From Arthrobacter sp. efr-133-TYG-118 (lineage in GTDB: Bacteria > Actinomycetota > Actinomycetes > Actinomycetales > Micrococcaceae), in the NCBI RefSeq assembly GCF_030209755.1, contig NZ_JARVRH010000010.1, positions 124,001 to 188,000 on the forward strand: DNA of 64,000 bases, read 5' to 3'. Positions 11,536-24,867 of this stretch are shown here, piece after piece. Below the pieces are notes generated by a model. That model was not told the DNA's origin. It made no database searches and was given only the letters and a program-made list of their open reading frames with translations. The position numbers and the translations under genes were made by a program. The number at the start of each line of letters is the position of its first letter. Within the stretch, counting starts at the first letter, position 1.

Positions 11536-12056
11536 TGGACAACAAACTTGCTTCCCTGCTCCTCGTTGTGGTCCTCGCCGCGTTCGCGGCCGGACTCATT
11601 GCGATAGGTTGGCGCGGCAGGCTCAAGCGCCAGGCAGGCCTCGGGCAGCTTCCGGGAGTGCCTGAAAAGCTCAGCCCGGCGGGCATCGTGGCTGAAGGCC
11701 AGTACGTGGCCACGACGACGGCGGGAGACTGGCTTGACCGGGTCGCCGTCCACGGGCTTGGCTTCCGCGGGAACGCGGAAATGAGCGTCCATCCGGAAGG
11801 CGTCCTCTTCGACCGGAAGGGGACTGCGCCATTGTTCGTTCCGGCGGAAGCCGTGACCGACTGCGGCAGCGCCAACGGCATGGCAGGCAAGTTCGTAGAG
11901 AAGGATGGACTCGTGGTCTTGAGCTGGATGCTCGGAGAACATGAACTCGATACCGGATTCAGGACCAGGCGCGCCGCCGACAAGCAACCGCTCCTCGAAG
12001 CACTTCAAGAATTGATCTCTGCAGCCCCCCAGGCAGATGCCGATAGTGGAAAGTAA
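11535..12056 (+). CDS. Membrane-anchored PH-like domain protein of the pyr operon
   Basis: A 173-residue protein with one N-terminal transmembrane segment (about 8-27) followed by a soluble domain of about 130 residues with strand-rich, PH-like character: [23 protein letters not shown] and [12 protein letters not shown] are segments. The stop of pyrC and the ATG overlap. A membrane protein of this kind lies between pyrC and carA in mycobacteria too (Rv1382 between Rv1381 and Rv1383), so the position is conserved even though its role is unknown. It is not an enzyme of the pathway. A lipid- or partner-binding role is possible but unproven. Confidence 0.75.
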   Translation: MDNKLASLLLVVVLAAFAAGLIAIGWRGRLKRQAGLGQLPGVPEKLSPAGIVAEGQYVATTTAGDWLDRVAVHGLGFRGNAEMSVHPEGVLFDRKGTAPLFVPAEAVTDCGSANGMAGKFVEKDGLVVLSWMLGEHELDTGFRTRRAADKQPLLEALQELISAAPQADADSGK

Positions 12057-12060
12057 CAAA

Positions 12061-13313
12061 GTGACGGATAGCAATGCAGTAGCAGGCAATACCAACCCAG
12101 CAGAGTCCTCCGCGGCCGTGCTGGTCCTCGAAGACGGCCGCACGTTCCGTGGCCGCAGCTACGGCGCCACAGGCGTGGCCCTGGGCGAGGCGGTCTTCGC
12201 CACCGGCATGACCGGCTACCAGGAAACCATCACGGACCCCTCCTACGCCCGACAGCTGGTGGTCCAGACGGCTCCGCACATCGGGAACACCGGTGTGAAC
12301 AAGGAAGACGCTGAGTCCCGCCGCATCTGGGTGGCCGGCTACGTGGTCCGCGACGCCGCCCGCCGCCCCTCGAACTGGCGCTCGGAGCGCAGCCTTGACG
12401 CTGAGCTCGTTGAACAGGGTATCGTCGGCATCCAGGCCGTGGACACCCGCGCCATCACCCGGCACCTGCGCGAACACAAGACCATGCGCGCAGGAATCTT
12501 CTCCGGCGAGGCAGCCAAGGCCACGGACAAGGAGCTCCTGGACACCGTCCTGGCCAGCGCTCCCATGGAAGGCGCCCGCTTGGCCGAGGAAGTGAGCATC
12601 GAAGAGGCCTACGTCGTCGAACCCGCGGACCACGGCTGGGAGGGCGAGCCGAAATTCAGCATCGCCGCGATCGACCTTGGCATCAAGGCCATGACCCCGG
12701 TCCGCTTTGCCGAACGCGGCGTACGCGTCCACGTCCTGCCGGCAACCGCAACGCTGGAAGACGTCAAGGCAGTCAATCCTGACGGCTTCTTCATGTCCAA
12801 CGGCCCAGGCGACCCCGCCACGGCGGACGCGCAGGTGAAGCTGCTCCGCTCCGTGCTCGATGAGAAGATGCCGTACTTCGGGATCTGCTTCGGCAACCAG
12901 ATCCTCGGCCGGGCCCTCGGCTTCGGTACCTACAAGCTCAAGTACGGCCACCGCGGGATCAACCAGCCGGTGATGGACCGCCGCACGGGCAAAGTCGAGA
13001 TCACCTCGCAGAACCACGGCTTCGCCGTCGACGCTCCCATGGACGGCGCCACCATGGCTCCCGAAGAGCGCTTTGGCCGCGTGGAGGTCAGCCACGTGAG
13101 CCTCAACGACGACGTCGTCGAAGGACTCGCCTGCCTCGACATCCCGGCCTTCTCGGTCCAGTACCACCCCGAAGCCGCGGCCGGACCGCACGACGCCGCC
13201 TACCTCTTCGACCGCTTCATCGACCTGATGGAGAGCACGAAGAACGGCCAGGACTCCGCACAGGCCGCCGACACTCAGACATCGAACTCCGCGAAGAACG
13301 AGGACACCAAGTA

Positions 13314-13314
<1 letters not shown>
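12061..13314 (+). CDS. carA: Carbamoyl-phosphate synthase, small (glutaminase) subunit
   Basis: Hydrolyses glutamine and channels ammonia to CarB. I chose GTG 12061 because GGAAAG (12048-12053) lies 7 bases upstream; an ATG at 12037 would overlap the preceding gene. This gives 417 residues. The N-terminal CPSase_sm domain includes [16 protein letters not shown] and [22 protein letters not shown]. The class I glutaminase domain has nucleophile Cys276 in [14 protein letters not shown], and His369 and Glu371 in YHPEA. A polar, Asn/Ser/Thr-rich tail follows. The stop overlaps the carB ATG (TAATG). Confidence 0.95.
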
Positions 13315-16626
<3,312 letters not shown>

Positions 16627-16634
<8 letters not shown>

Positions 16635-17541
16635 GTCTGCCGCAGCCGGGCAGCGGGCTGTTCTTAGCTCGGGGCCCCGACAGCCGTTCGGTTCCCGCCT
16701 GGCTGCCGCGATGGCCGCCCGCGGCCCCTTGTGCGTCGGCATCGACCCGCACCCGGGGCTCTTGGCGGACTGGGGATTGAACGACGACGTCGCCGGCCTG
16801 GAGCGCTTTTCCCTCACCGTCCTGGAGGCCGTGGCGACGCTCGCTGCCGCGGTAAAGCCGCAGGTGGCCCTCTATGAGCGTCACGGCTCAGCAGGCATGG
16901 CGGTCTTGGAGCGGACCCTTGCGGCCGCATCCGATGCCGGAGTTTTGAGCATCGCCGACGCCAAACGCGGAGACATCGGCTCCACAATGGCTGCCTATGC
17001 CGACGCCTGGCTGCGGGATGGCTCCGCCTTGGCAGCAGACTCGGTCACGCTGAGCCCGTACCTCGGCTTCGAGTCGCTGCGCCCGGCGCTCGACTTGGCG
17101 GCCGAGTCCGGCCGCGGTGTTTTCGTGCTCGCCCTGACGTCCAACCCCGAGGGCAAGTCCGTGCAGCATGTTGGCGGTTCGGAATCGGTGGCTCGGCGGA
17201 TTGCCGAGGCCGCGGCCGCGGAAAACCGCCGCTATTCCGGCACTCCGGGTTCGGGAGGCATGGGGCTTGCGGGGCTGGGCTCGGTTGGACTCGTGGTGGG
17301 CGCCACGATCGGGGGCGCCCTCGTGGAACTTGGGCTGGACCTCGATGCCGTTCATGGGCCCATCCTGGCGCCCGGCCTGGGCGCGCAAGGAGCCACTCCG
17401 GCGGATCTGCGTGCCACTTTCGGCGCGGCATACCCTGCGGTCCTGGCGACGTCGAGCCGGGGAATCCTCGCGGCCGGTCCGACGGTTGCCGGACTGCGTT
17501 CCGCCACCGAGGCAACCCGCGACGGCTTGCTGGAAGGCTGA
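16627..17541 (+). CDS. pyrF: Orotidine 5'-phosphate decarboxylase (mycobacterial-type)
   Basis: Decarboxylates OMP to UMP, the last step of pyrimidine synthesis. The 304-residue protein is of the longer group-2 type found in actinobacteria and myxobacteria. The active-site motif is [12 protein letters not shown] (109-120) with Asp111, Lys113 and Asp116. The substrate-binding start [11 protein letters not shown] (36-46) and the C-terminal PGLGAQGA are also clear. It overlaps carB by 8 bases and closes the operon. pyrD and pyrE are not in the window and must be elsewhere. Confidence 0.95.
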
Positions 17542-17650
17542 GCCTGATCTTGGTGGGTCCAATGCATTGCGCTCCGCACTGACCACGCGATAGCTTCGGG
17601 ATCAGTCCAATCCGCTACGCACTCGATGCCGGCCAAAGGGGGATGTGTCA

Positions 17651-17977
17651 GTGACCTTAAAGGCTCTGTCGCCAGAGGAACGTTCCGATGCCTTGGAAAA
17701 GGCAGCGAGAGCCCGGGCAAGACGGGCTCTCGCGAAGGAACAGCTCAGGTCGGGCGAACTCAGCATTGCCCGGCTGATCAAGTCGGCGCAGACTGACGAG
17801 GCCATCGCCCGCATGCGTGTTTCCGAGATGATCGAGGCTGTCCCGGGCATTGGCCCGGTCCGGGCAGCGGCCATCATGGTGGAGATCGGGATCGCCCCTT
17901 CACGCAGGCTCAGGGGCTTGGGAATTCACCAGTCCCGGTCGCTGATAGATTTTATGGAAGACAAATACAGCGTTTAA
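17651..17977 (+). CDS. mihF: Actinobacterial integration host factor (mIHF)
   Basis: Small nucleoid-associated DNA-binding protein of the mycobacterial IHF family, unrelated to HU/IHF of proteobacteria; essential in mycobacteria. GTG 17651 is preferred because AAAGGGGG (17635-17642) is 8 bases upstream; a GTG at 17645 leaves only 2 bases. The 108-residue protein has the family layout: an N-terminal helix rich in Ala/Arg (LEKAARARARRALAKEQL), then a helix-hairpin-helix region (SEMIEAVPGIGPVRAAAIMVEIGI), then the conserved PSRRLRGLGIHQSRSL. It lies directly before gmk, the same order as in mycobacteria. Confidence 0.93.
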   Translation: MTLKALSPEERSDALEKAARARARRALAKEQLRSGELSIARLIKSAQTDEAIARMRVSEMIEAVPGIGPVRAAAIMVEIGIAPSRRLRGLGIHQSRSLIDFMEDKYSV

Positions 17978-18031
17978 ACGACGACAGCGTTTATGAAGAA
18001 ATGCCGCGTTTAAGAAGAAATGCAGCGTATA
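17970..18031 (+). repeat. Imperfect 17-19 bp tandem repeat between mihF and gmk
   Basis: The heptamer GCGTTTA recurs at 17970, 17987 and 18006 with a variant GCGTATA at 18025. The second and third units are 19 bp and nearly identical (GCGTTTA, T or A, then GAAGAAATGC). The run begins at the mihF stop and ends in an AT-rich TATATAGAAT (18028-18037), which could be a -10 region for gmk. Confidence 0.7.
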
Positions 18032-18053
18032 TAGAATCTCCACGAAGGACGAT

Positions 18054-18626
18054 GTGAGCAAGAATCCGGGACTGACCGTCCTCGCAGGCCCCACTGCCGT
18101 TGGCAAGGGAACAGTATCCACGTATATCCGGGACAATTACCCCGAGGTCTGGCTGTCAGTTTCAGCCACCACCCGTGCTCCGCGGCCGGGGGAGAAGGAC
18201 GGTGTCCACTACTACTTCAAGTCCGCCGAAGAATTCGACGCACTTGTTGAGGACGGCCAGTTGCTTGAGTGGGCCGTCGTCCACGGAAAGAACCGCTATG
18301 GCACGCTGCGCAGCACCGTGGACGCTGCCATCGCCGAAGGCAGGTCCGTGCTGTTGGAGATCGATTTGCAGGGCGCCCGCCAAGTCAAGGCGGCAGTTCC
18401 GGATGCCAACTTCGTGTTCCTCGCTCCGCCTAGCTGGGACGAAATGGTCCGCCGCCTGGTGGGGCGCGGCACCGAAACTCCGGAGGAACAGCAGCGACGG
18501 CTGGAAACCGCTAAACTGGAACTTGCCGCTGAACCGGAGTTTGACCACACCGTCATCAATGACGACGTACGCCGGGCAGCGGACGAGCTTGTTTCACTCA
18601 TGGGGCTTACCCCGCACCAGCGCTAA
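18054..18626 (+). CDS. gmk: Guanylate kinase
   Basis: Phosphorylates GMP to GDP. The 190-residue protein has the P-loop GPTAVGKGT (12-20), the GMP-binding segment [19 protein letters not shown], and the [13 protein letters not shown] motif. The GTG start has GAAGGA (18043-18048) 5 bases upstream. Gene order mihF-gmk-rpoZ-coaBC-metK-priA is the usual actinobacterial arrangement, joining nucleotide supply, RNA polymerase and cofactor genes. Confidence 0.96.
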   Translation: MSKNPGLTVLAGPTAVGKGTVSTYIRDNYPEVWLSVSATTRAPRPGEKDGVHYYFKSAEEFDALVEDGQLLEWAVVHGKNRYGTLRSTVDAAIAEGRSVLLEIDLQGARQVKAAVPDANFVFLAPPSWDEMVRRLVGRGTETPEEQQRRLETAKLELAAEPEFDHTVINDDVRRAADELVSLMGLTPHQR

Positions 18627-18665
18627 GCGCTAGCACTTGTCAGCCCGTTAGAATTTGGAGAATTC

Positions 18666-18926
18666 GTGTCCACGAACCTTGAAGGCATCATCAACCCGCC
18701 GATCGACGAGCTGCTTGCTGCTGCCGATTCAAAGTACGGCCTGGTGATTTTCGGCGCCAAGCGCGCGCGCCAGATCAACGCGTACTACGCGCAGCTGCAC
18801 GAGGGCCTCTTCGAGTACGTTGGCCCGCTGGTCGACACGAAGCTCAACGAGAAGTCGCTTTCCATCGCCCTGCGCGAGATCAACGAAGGCCTGCTGGTTT
18901 CCACTCCCATCGAGCCCGCAGAGTAA
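18666..18926 (+). CDS. rpoZ: RNA polymerase omega subunit
   Basis: Small RNA polymerase subunit that helps fold and recruit beta-prime. The 86-residue protein contains the omega core: [28 protein letters not shown] followed by [12 protein letters not shown]. The GTG start follows TTGGAGAATTC with GGAG at a normal distance. It lies between gmk and coaBC as expected. Confidence 0.95.
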   Translation: MSTNLEGIINPPIDELLAAADSKYGLVIFGAKRARQINAYYAQLHEGLFEYVGPLVDTKLNEKSLSIALREINEGLLVSTPIEPAE

Positions 18927-18953
18927 AACAGACTGCCTGTTGACGGAGGTCAC

Positions 18954-20201
18954 GTGCGCATAGTCCTCGGAGTCGGGGGAGGGATCGCAGCCTACAAAGT
19001 TGCATCCCTCCTCCGGCTTTTTACTGAGGCCGGACACAACGTCACGGTCATTCCCACGGAGGCGGCCACCCGGTTTGTCGGCGTGGCTACGTGGGAGGCC
19101 CTCTCGGGCAATCCGGTAAGCAACAGCGTCTTTGACGACGTTGAGAAGGTCAATCATGTCCGTCTCGGTCATGAGGCGGATCTCATCGTGGTCGCCCCGG
19201 CGACGGCCGACCTGCTGGCCAAGGCAGCAACCGGCCAAGCAGGGGATCTGCTGACCAATACACTCCTCATGGCCCACGGTCCCGTGCTTTTCGCTCCCGC
19301 GATGCACACCGAAATGTGGCACAACCAAGCCACCCAGGCGAATGTGGAAACACTGCGCAGCCGGGGCATTACCGTCCTGGAACCCGCAGTGGGCAGGCTG
19401 ACAGGCGCGGACTCCGGGCCAGGCAGACTGCCCGAGCCGGAAGCGATCTTCGCAGCCGCCATGGCTTTGGTCGATGCCTCAGCGCCCTCAACCCGGCTCC
19501 CTGGCCCGAAACCCCTGGCCGGGCGGACCATCACGATTTCCGCCGGCGGCACCCGGGAAGCCCTGGATCCGGTCCGGTTCCTCGGGAACAGGTCCTCCGG
19601 CAAGCAGGGTGTTGCGCTGGCCGCCGCGGCCCTTGACGCAGGCGCCCATGTCAGGTTCCTCGCTGCGCACATGGACGTCCAGGCACCCGCGGGCGTCGAA
19701 TTGATCCAGGTTGAATCGGCATTGGAGCTCCGCGACGCCGCGCTGGAAGCCGCCGTCGGCTCCGACGTCGTGATCATGGCCGCGGCCGTGGCGGATTTCC
19801 GCCCCGCCGAGGTTTCAGGCACGAAAATCAAGAAGGTCAACGGCAACGACGCCCCCGTAGTGCGCCTTGTGCAAAACCCTGACATCCTGCATGAGCTGGT
19901 GGTGCGCCGCGACTCTGCGGCATCCACCCAGTTGATCGTCGGCTTTGCAGCCGAAACCGGAGACGAGGACGGCAACGTCCTGGAGCACGCCACCGCCAAG
20001 CTCAAACGCAAAGGCTGCGACCTTTTGGTGGTCAACCAGGTCGGCGTCGGGCGCGTGTTCGGCCAGGACCAGAATTCTGTGATCATTCTCTCCGGCCATG
20101 GCGCGGCGCCGCAGTCGGCGGCAGGTTCCAAATCCGACGTCGCCGCCGCCGTCATTGACCGTATCAGCACGGAACTGAGCCGAGTGCACCCGGCCACCTA
20201 G
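18954..20201 (+). CDS. coaBC: Bifunctional phosphopantothenoylcysteine decarboxylase / synthetase
   Basis: Two steps of coenzyme A synthesis: CTP-dependent joining of 4'-phosphopantothenate with cysteine (CoaB, C-terminal half) and FMN-dependent decarboxylation (CoaC, N-terminal half). The 415-residue protein starts at GTG after ACGGAGGT. CoaC features are GVGGGIAAYKV at the N-terminus, VNHVRLG with the active-site His, APATADLLAKAA, and PAMHTEMW, where the family consensus is PAMNxxMW. CoaB features are ISAGGTREALDPVRF, NRSSGKQGVALA, AAAVADFRP and the lysines in GTKIKKV. Confidence 0.95.
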   Translation: MRIVLGVGGGIAAYKVASLLRLFTEAGHNVTVIPTEAATRFVGVATWEALSGNPVSNSVFDDVEKVNHVRLGHEADLIVVAPATADLLAKAATGQAGDLLTNTLLMAHGPVLFAPAMHTEMWHNQATQANVETLRSRGITVLEPAVGRLTGADSGPGRLPEPEAIFAAAMALVDASAPSTRLPGPKPLAGRTITISAGGTREALDPVRFLGNRSSGKQGVALAAAALDAGAHVRFLAAHMDVQAPAGVELIQVESALELRDAALEAAVGSDVVIMAAAVADFRPAEVSGTKIKKVNGNDAPVVRLVQNPDILHELVVRRDSAASTQLIVGFAAETGDEDGNVLEHATAKLKRKGCDLLVVNQVGVGRVFGQDQNSVIILSGHGAAPQSAAGSKSDVAAAVIDRISTELSRVHPAT

Positions 20202-20293
20202 GCGCCGGGTGAGGCTCGTTCCTTAGCTGGTCCATCCTTAGCATAGGGACATACGGCGGAAGCCGGTCGCCCCCAACCGAGTAAGGTAGTCGA

Positions 20294-21523
20294 GTGACTT
20301 TACCGCTGCACCATGAATCCCACGGCATCCCGTCCAAGCTCCGGCTCTTCACCTCAGAGTCGGTTACGGAAGGGCACCCGGACAAGATCTGCGACCAGAT
20401 CAGCGACGCCATCCTTGACGCGCTCCTGGCGGCAGACCCCGAGTCGCGCGTGGCTGTTGAGACCATGGCCACCACCGGATTGGTGCACGTGGCCGGTGAA
20501 GTCACCACGGATGCGTATGTTGAAATCCCGCAGATCGTCCGCGAGACCATCCTCGGAATCGGCTACGACTCGTCCGCCAACGGCTTCGACGGCGCCCGTT
20601 GCGGCGTGTCTGTTTCCATCGGACAGCAGTCCAACGACATCGCCGGCGGCGTCTTTAACTCGCTCGAAGCCCGCGAAGGCCGCCAGGAGGACGACTACGA
20701 CCTCCAGGGCGCCGGCGACCAGGGCATCATGTTCGGCTATGCGAGCGACGAGACCCCCTCCTACATGCCGACGCCCATTTGGCTCGCCCACCGGCTCTCC
20801 GAGCGTCTCACCGAAGTCCGCAAGAGCGGCGAGCTGGCCTACTTGCGCCCTGATGGCAAGACCCAGGTGACGGTCGGGTACGACCGCGACCGTCCGGTTT
20901 CCGTTGAAACGGTGGTCATTTCCAGCCAGCACGCCGAAGGGACCCACCTCGATCGCTTGCGCGCCGATCTCGCCTCGCATGTGATCGACCCCGTCCTGGC
21001 TGTGTCCAACCTGGATATCTCCCACGTCGCGAATATCCTGAACCCTGCCGGTGCCTTCGTCATCGGCGGCCCCGTCGGCGACGCCGGGCTGACAGGCCGC
21101 AAGATCATCGTTGACACCTACGGCGGCATGGCCCGCCACGGCGGCGGCGCCTTCTCCGGCAAGGATCCGTCGAAGGTGGACCGTTCGGCGGCCTACGCGA
21201 TGCGCTGGGTAGCGAAGAACGTCGTAGCAGCAGGCTTGGCCAAGCGGGCCGAAATCCAGATCGCCTATGCAATCGGCCAGGCGCGTCCGGTAGGCACGTA
21301 CGTCGAAACCTTCGGTACCGAGACTGTTGACCCGGCCAAGATCAGCGAAGCGATTGCGGAGATCTTCGACCTCCGTCCGCGCGCCATCATCGACGCCCTC
21401 GACCTCAAGCGCCCCATCTACGCAAAGACCGCTGCGCATGGCCACTTCGGCCGCGAAGAGCCGGATTTCACGTGGGAACGATTGGACCGCGTGGACGAAC
21501 TGAAGGAATTCTTCAACGCCTGA
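20294..21523 (+). CDS. metK: S-adenosylmethionine synthetase
   Basis: Makes S-adenosylmethionine from methionine and ATP. The 409-residue protein has the signature segments [33 protein letters not shown] and [19 protein letters not shown]. It starts at a GTG 92 bases after coaBC. There is no room for, and no sign of, a SAM riboswitch in the gap. It is followed by priA on the same strand. Confidence 0.97.
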   Translation: MTLPLHHESHGIPSKLRLFTSESVTEGHPDKICDQISDAILDALLAADPESRVAVETMATTGLVHVAGEVTTDAYVEIPQIVRETILGIGYDSSANGFDGARCGVSVSIGQQSNDIAGGVFNSLEAREGRQEDDYDLQGAGDQGIMFGYASDETPSYMPTPIWLAHRLSERLTEVRKSGELAYLRPDGKTQVTVGYDRDRPVSVETVVISSQHAEGTHLDRLRADLASHVIDPVLAVSNLDISHVANILNPAGAFVIGGPVGDAGLTGRKIIVDTYGGMARHGGGAFSGKDPSKVDRSAAYAMRWVAKNVVAAGLAKRAEIQIAYAIGQARPVGTYVETFGTETVDPAKISEAIAEIFDLRPRAIIDALDLKRPIYAKTAAHGHFGREEPDFTWERLDRVDELKEFFNA

Positions 21524-21616
21524 CCGGGCTGCGCCAGGGCTTCGACTGCCGGGGGCGTGATTGTCGGTGGTGTGTGTTTGGCTTGACCCAAGAGCCGAAC
21601 CAGGGAGGTGGCAAGC

Positions 21617-23785
21617 ATGAGCGATGGTTCATTGCTTCCGTTTGCCATGGCGTCGCCGTCGGCGTCCCATCAGCCGTCCTTGTTGCAGGGCTTCCCTTCG
21701 CGCGGGAGCGACGCCGCCGGGCCACCCATGGCGGCCAGCGATCCGGTGGCCCGGGTCTTGATCGAATCATCCTTGCCGCATCTCGACAGGTCTTTCGACT
21801 ACAGCGTCCCGGCCGAGTTCGACGGGACCGCTCTCCCAGGCGTCCGGGTCAAAGTCCGCTTCAGCGGCCAGGAACTCAACGGCTACGTTCTGGAGCGCAT
21901 GGAATCGTCGGAAGCCGGGCATGCCCTGACTCCGCTTCTCAAGGTGGTCTCAGCCGTCCCGGTGCTGACTCCGGGGTTGCTGGAGCTTGCCTCCAGCGTC
22001 GCTGCCCGCTACGCCGGGACGCTCAGCGATGTCCTCCGTACCGCCATTCCGCCCCGTGTCGCGCGCCTGGAGAAGCAGTTCCTGTCCGGCGATTCCCTCC
22101 TGGACGAACCGGAAGGGCTGGACGAGCCGGACACGCTGGACGGGCACGGCGGGGCTGCCCGGGGCTCCGCGTCCACGGGCACCGCTTCGCGGGCCCAAGC
22201 GGCGTGGTCTTCCTACACCAACGGGGCGCCGTACTTGCAACACCTGGCCGGAGGTGGCTCACCCCGTGCCGTCTTGACTGCGACACAGGGTTTTGGATCC
22301 GCCGGCTGGCCCGGGCTTGTGGCGTCTGCGGTGGCGGCAGTCCGCTCCTCAGGGCGGGGCGCCGTCGTCGTCGTTCCCGACTATCGTGATCTCGACCGCA
22401 TGGAAGCGGCCCTGCGCGCTGTGCTGCCGTCAGGCGACGTCGCGCGGTTGACGGCCGACGACGGCCCAACCCCGCGGTACCGAAGCTACCTCCGGCTCCT
22501 CAGCGGCGCCGCAAAGGTGGCCGTCGGCACTCGCTCCGCAGCTTACGCTCCCGTGCAGGACCTGGGGCTGGTGGTGTGCTGGGACGACGGCGACGACCTC
22601 CACATTGACCAGCGTGCTCCCTACGCCCACACCCGGGAAGTCCTGCTTTTGCGTTCGGAACAGGAATCGGCGGCATGCCTCATGGCTGCGCATAGCCGCA
22701 GCACCGAGCTTCAGCGGCTTGTCGAGGGCGGCTGGGCGGTGCCCGTGGAAGCACCCCGGCCGGTGGTCCGCGCCAGCACGCCGCGGGTGCTCAATACGGC
22801 TGACAGCTTCGAGCAGGAACGCGACCCGCTGGCAAGGATTGCACGATTGCCCGGCGCCGCTTGGCGGGCGGCCAAAGAGGGGCTGGAACGCGGACCTGTC
22901 CTGGTGCAGGTGGCCCGGGCCGGCTACGCCCCATCCCTTGTCTGCGAGGATTGCCGCGAAACCGCCAGGTGCAACAACTGCCAGGGGCCCCTCGCAATCC
23001 CAGGCCAATCGGCTGTGCCGCAGTGCCGTTGGTGCTCCACTCCCGCCCCGGAATGGCGTTGCCGTCATTGCGGCGGAGGCCGACTTCGCAGGGGGGCCGC
23101 TGGAGTGCTGCGGACCGCGGAAGAACTAGGCAGGGCTTTTCCAGGCAAAGCCGTCGTGACGTCTTCCGGGGACCAGGTCAAGGCCACGGTATCCGATGCC
23201 CGCGCACTGGTGGTGGCAACCGTGGGTGCTGAGCCGGTCGCAAGCGGCGGCTACGCGGCGGCGCTGCTCCTGGACGGCAATTCGCTCCTGCGGAGGGAAA
23301 ACCTGCGTGCCGGTGAGGACACCGTACGGCGATGGTTCAACGCGGCAGCCCTCGTGCGGCCCGCGAATGAAGGCGGGCTCGTTGTCATCACTGCCGACGA
23401 CACCACCGCGACGGGCGCGTTATTGCGCTGGGACCCCGCGGGACATGCCTCCCGCGAGCTGGCACTCCGGCAGGAACTCCAGTTACCGCCCGCAGTCCGG
23501 ATCGCCTCAGTGACAGGCAAGCGCGCCGACGTCGTGCACTTCACCGAAAGCCTGGCCGAAACTATCCAGCTGCGCACCGCGGGCCCCGCGCCGGTCTCCC
23601 TCACGCTGTCTGCGCAGCGTGCGGGAGAACAGGAACGCGATCCGGACGTCCGGACACTGATCTTCATTCCCTACGCACAAGCAATTGCTGCCACCCGTTC
23701 CATGCGGGCCGTCAAAGCAGCCAGCGCGGCGAAGCGCACCTCGGGACCAGTGCAACTGCGGCTCGACGGCGTCGACGTCCTCTAG
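21617..23785 (+). CDS. priA: PriA-like primosomal protein N' with decayed helicase motifs
   Basis: Replication restart protein that recognises stalled forks. ATG 21617 is chosen because GGGAGG (21602-21607) lies 9 bases upstream; this gives 722 residues. The N-terminal 3'-DNA-binding domain (VARVLIESSLPHLDRSFDYSVP) and the zinc-binding cysteines (CEDC, CNNC, CRWC, CRHC between about residues 440 and 490) are intact. The helicase core is not: the position of Walker A reads TQGFGSAGWPG with no GKT, and the DEEH box is replaced by WDDGDD. This loss is typical of actinobacterial PriA, which probably works without unwinding. It converges on the glycosyltransferase gene with stops overlapping. Confidence 0.92.
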   Translation: MSDGSLLPFAMASPSASHQPSLLQGFPSRGSDAAGPPMAASDPVARVLIESSLPHLDRSFDYSVPAEFDGTALPGVRVKVRFSGQELNGYVLERMESSEAGHALTPLLKVVSAVPVLTPGLLELASSVAARYAGTLSDVLRTAIPPRVARLEKQFLSGDSLLDEPEGLDEPDTLDGHGGAARGSASTGTASRAQAAWSSYTNGAPYLQHLAGGGSPRAVLTATQGFGSAGWPGLVASAVAAVRSSGRGAVVVVPDYRDLDRMEAALRAVLPSGDVARLTADDGPTPRYRSYLRLLSGAAKVAVGTRSAAYAPVQDLGLVVCWDDGDDLHIDQRAPYAHTREVLLLRSEQESAACLMAAHSRSTELQRLVEGGWAVPVEAPRPVVRASTPRVLNTADSFEQERDPLARIARLPGAAWRAAKEGLERGPVLVQVARAGYAPSLVCEDCRETARCNNCQGPLAIPGQSAVPQCRWCSTPAPEWRCRHCGGGRLRRGAAGVLRTAEELGRAFPGKAVVTSSGDQVKATVSDARALVVATVGAEPVASGGYAAALLLDGNSLLRRENLRAGEDTVRRWFNAAALVRPANEGGLVVITADDTTATGALLRWDPAGHASRELALRQELQLPPAVRIASVTGKRADVVHFTESLAETIQLRTAGPAPVSLTLSAQRAGEQERDPDVRTLIFIPYAQAIAATRSMRAVKAASAAKRTSGPVQLRLDGVDVL

Positions 23786-24867
23786 CGCCGCTTGCGGCTC
23801 CGCATCGCAACGATCTCTTCGGCCACGGCCAGCAGTTGGCGGGCCGATTCGTCCCAATTGAAATCAGCTGCGCGTTCCACAGAGCGGCGTGAGCGCGCCT
23901 GCCACAATTCCGCATCTTCAAGGGCTTTGACTGCCGCGGCGAATTCGCCCGGCGATTCGGCGTGCACATAGCTCGCGGCGTCCCCGCCGACCTCACGGAA
24001 GATGGGAGTGTCACTGGCGATCACGGGAGTGCCAAGTGCCATCGCCTCGACCAGGGGCAGGCCATAGCCTTCCGCTTTGGACAGGCTGACGAGGGCGGTG
24101 GCCCGGAGCAGGAGGGAATCGTATTCGGCATCCGTGACGCCGTTGTGGAACTCGACCCGTGCTCCCGGCGGGACCAAAGGCTCCAGCTCGGCGCGGCGCT
24201 GGGGGGTGATCCTGCTGAGCAGATGCAGCGTGAATCCGGGCAATTCGGCCATTCCCTGGATCATGGTTTCCACATTTTTGTAGGGCATGAACGAGCCCAT
24301 GTAGAGCAGGGATCTCTCGGCGCCGGCTGCGGGATCTCGCGGCGTCTGGCCCGGCTGTGGCGCGTTGCCCACGATCCGGACCGGACGGCGGGTCAACTTG
24401 AACTTCGCCATGAGCGACTCGGTGGTGTGGCTGATGGTGGCAACGATGTCGGCCCGGTTGAGAAGCAATCGCTGCGGCCAGTAGGCCTTGTGGTAGAGCC
24501 GCCAGAGCAACCGGACCGGTGCGGGAAGGAAGCCCGGAGGGGCCGGGTGCTCATAGTAGATGAGGTCGTGCAGGGTCAGGACCAGTCCGTACTTGCGGCC
24601 CCAGGTGCCCATCGTCTGCATCGGGCAAACCACAACGTCGGCCCCGAGCTTATTGACTTCGCGAGCCACGAACAGTTCGCAGGGGGACAGCGGGCTGCTG
24701 ATGTGAACGTAGGGGACATCCGGGAGGAGCGCCAACTGACGCTTGTCGCTAATGAGCATCGTGACATCCGCGATCTTGGACGTCGCCGCAATGAGGCTCG
24801 ATCCGTAGCGGCTGATCCCGTCATGATGGTCCGTGCGGGTGAAGCGGGCATCTATGACGATTTTCAC
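23782..24867 (-). CDS. Glycosyltransferase family 4 (GT-B) protein
   Basis: A 361-residue retaining glycosyltransferase of the GT4/RfaB type with two Rossmann-like domains and no membrane segment. The acceptor-side domain starts MKIVIDARFTRTDHHDGISRY. The donor-site motif is EGYGLPLVEAMALGTPVIAS (about 262-281), carrying the EX7E pair. The linker LLYMGSFMPYKNVETMIQGM is the usual start of the C-terminal domain. The ATG overlaps the stop of the upstream alpha/beta hydrolase, so they are co-translated. Acceptor and sugar are unknown; an envelope glycan is the usual substrate of such enzymes. Confidence 0.88.
   Translation of the reverse strand: MKIVIDARFTRTDHHDGISRYGSSLIAATSKIADVTMLISDKRQLALLPDVPYVHISSPLSPCELFVAREVNKLGADVVVCPMQTMGTWGRKYGLVLTLHDLIYYEHPAPPGFLPAPVRLLWRLYHKAYWPQRLLLNRADIVATISHTTESLMAKFKLTRRPVRIVGNAPQPGQTPRDPAAGAERSLLYMGSFMPYKNVETMIQGMAELPGFTLHLLSRITPQRRAELEPLVPPGARVEFHNGVTDAEYDSLLLRATALVSLSKAEGYGLPLVEAMALGTPVIASDTPIFREVGGDAASYVHAESPGEFAAAVKALEDAELWQARSRRSVERAADFNWDESARQLLAVAEEIVAMRSRKRR

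Noticed and set aside
17707..17733. Inverted repeat GAGAGCCCG/CGGGCTCTC inside mihF as a terminator
   Set aside because: It is within the coding sequence of an intact conserved gene and has no T-run; it reflects the Ala/Arg-rich codons.
20202..20293. SAM riboswitch ahead of metK
   Set aside because: The gap is 92 bases, too short, with no SAM-I or SAM-IV type helices recognised.
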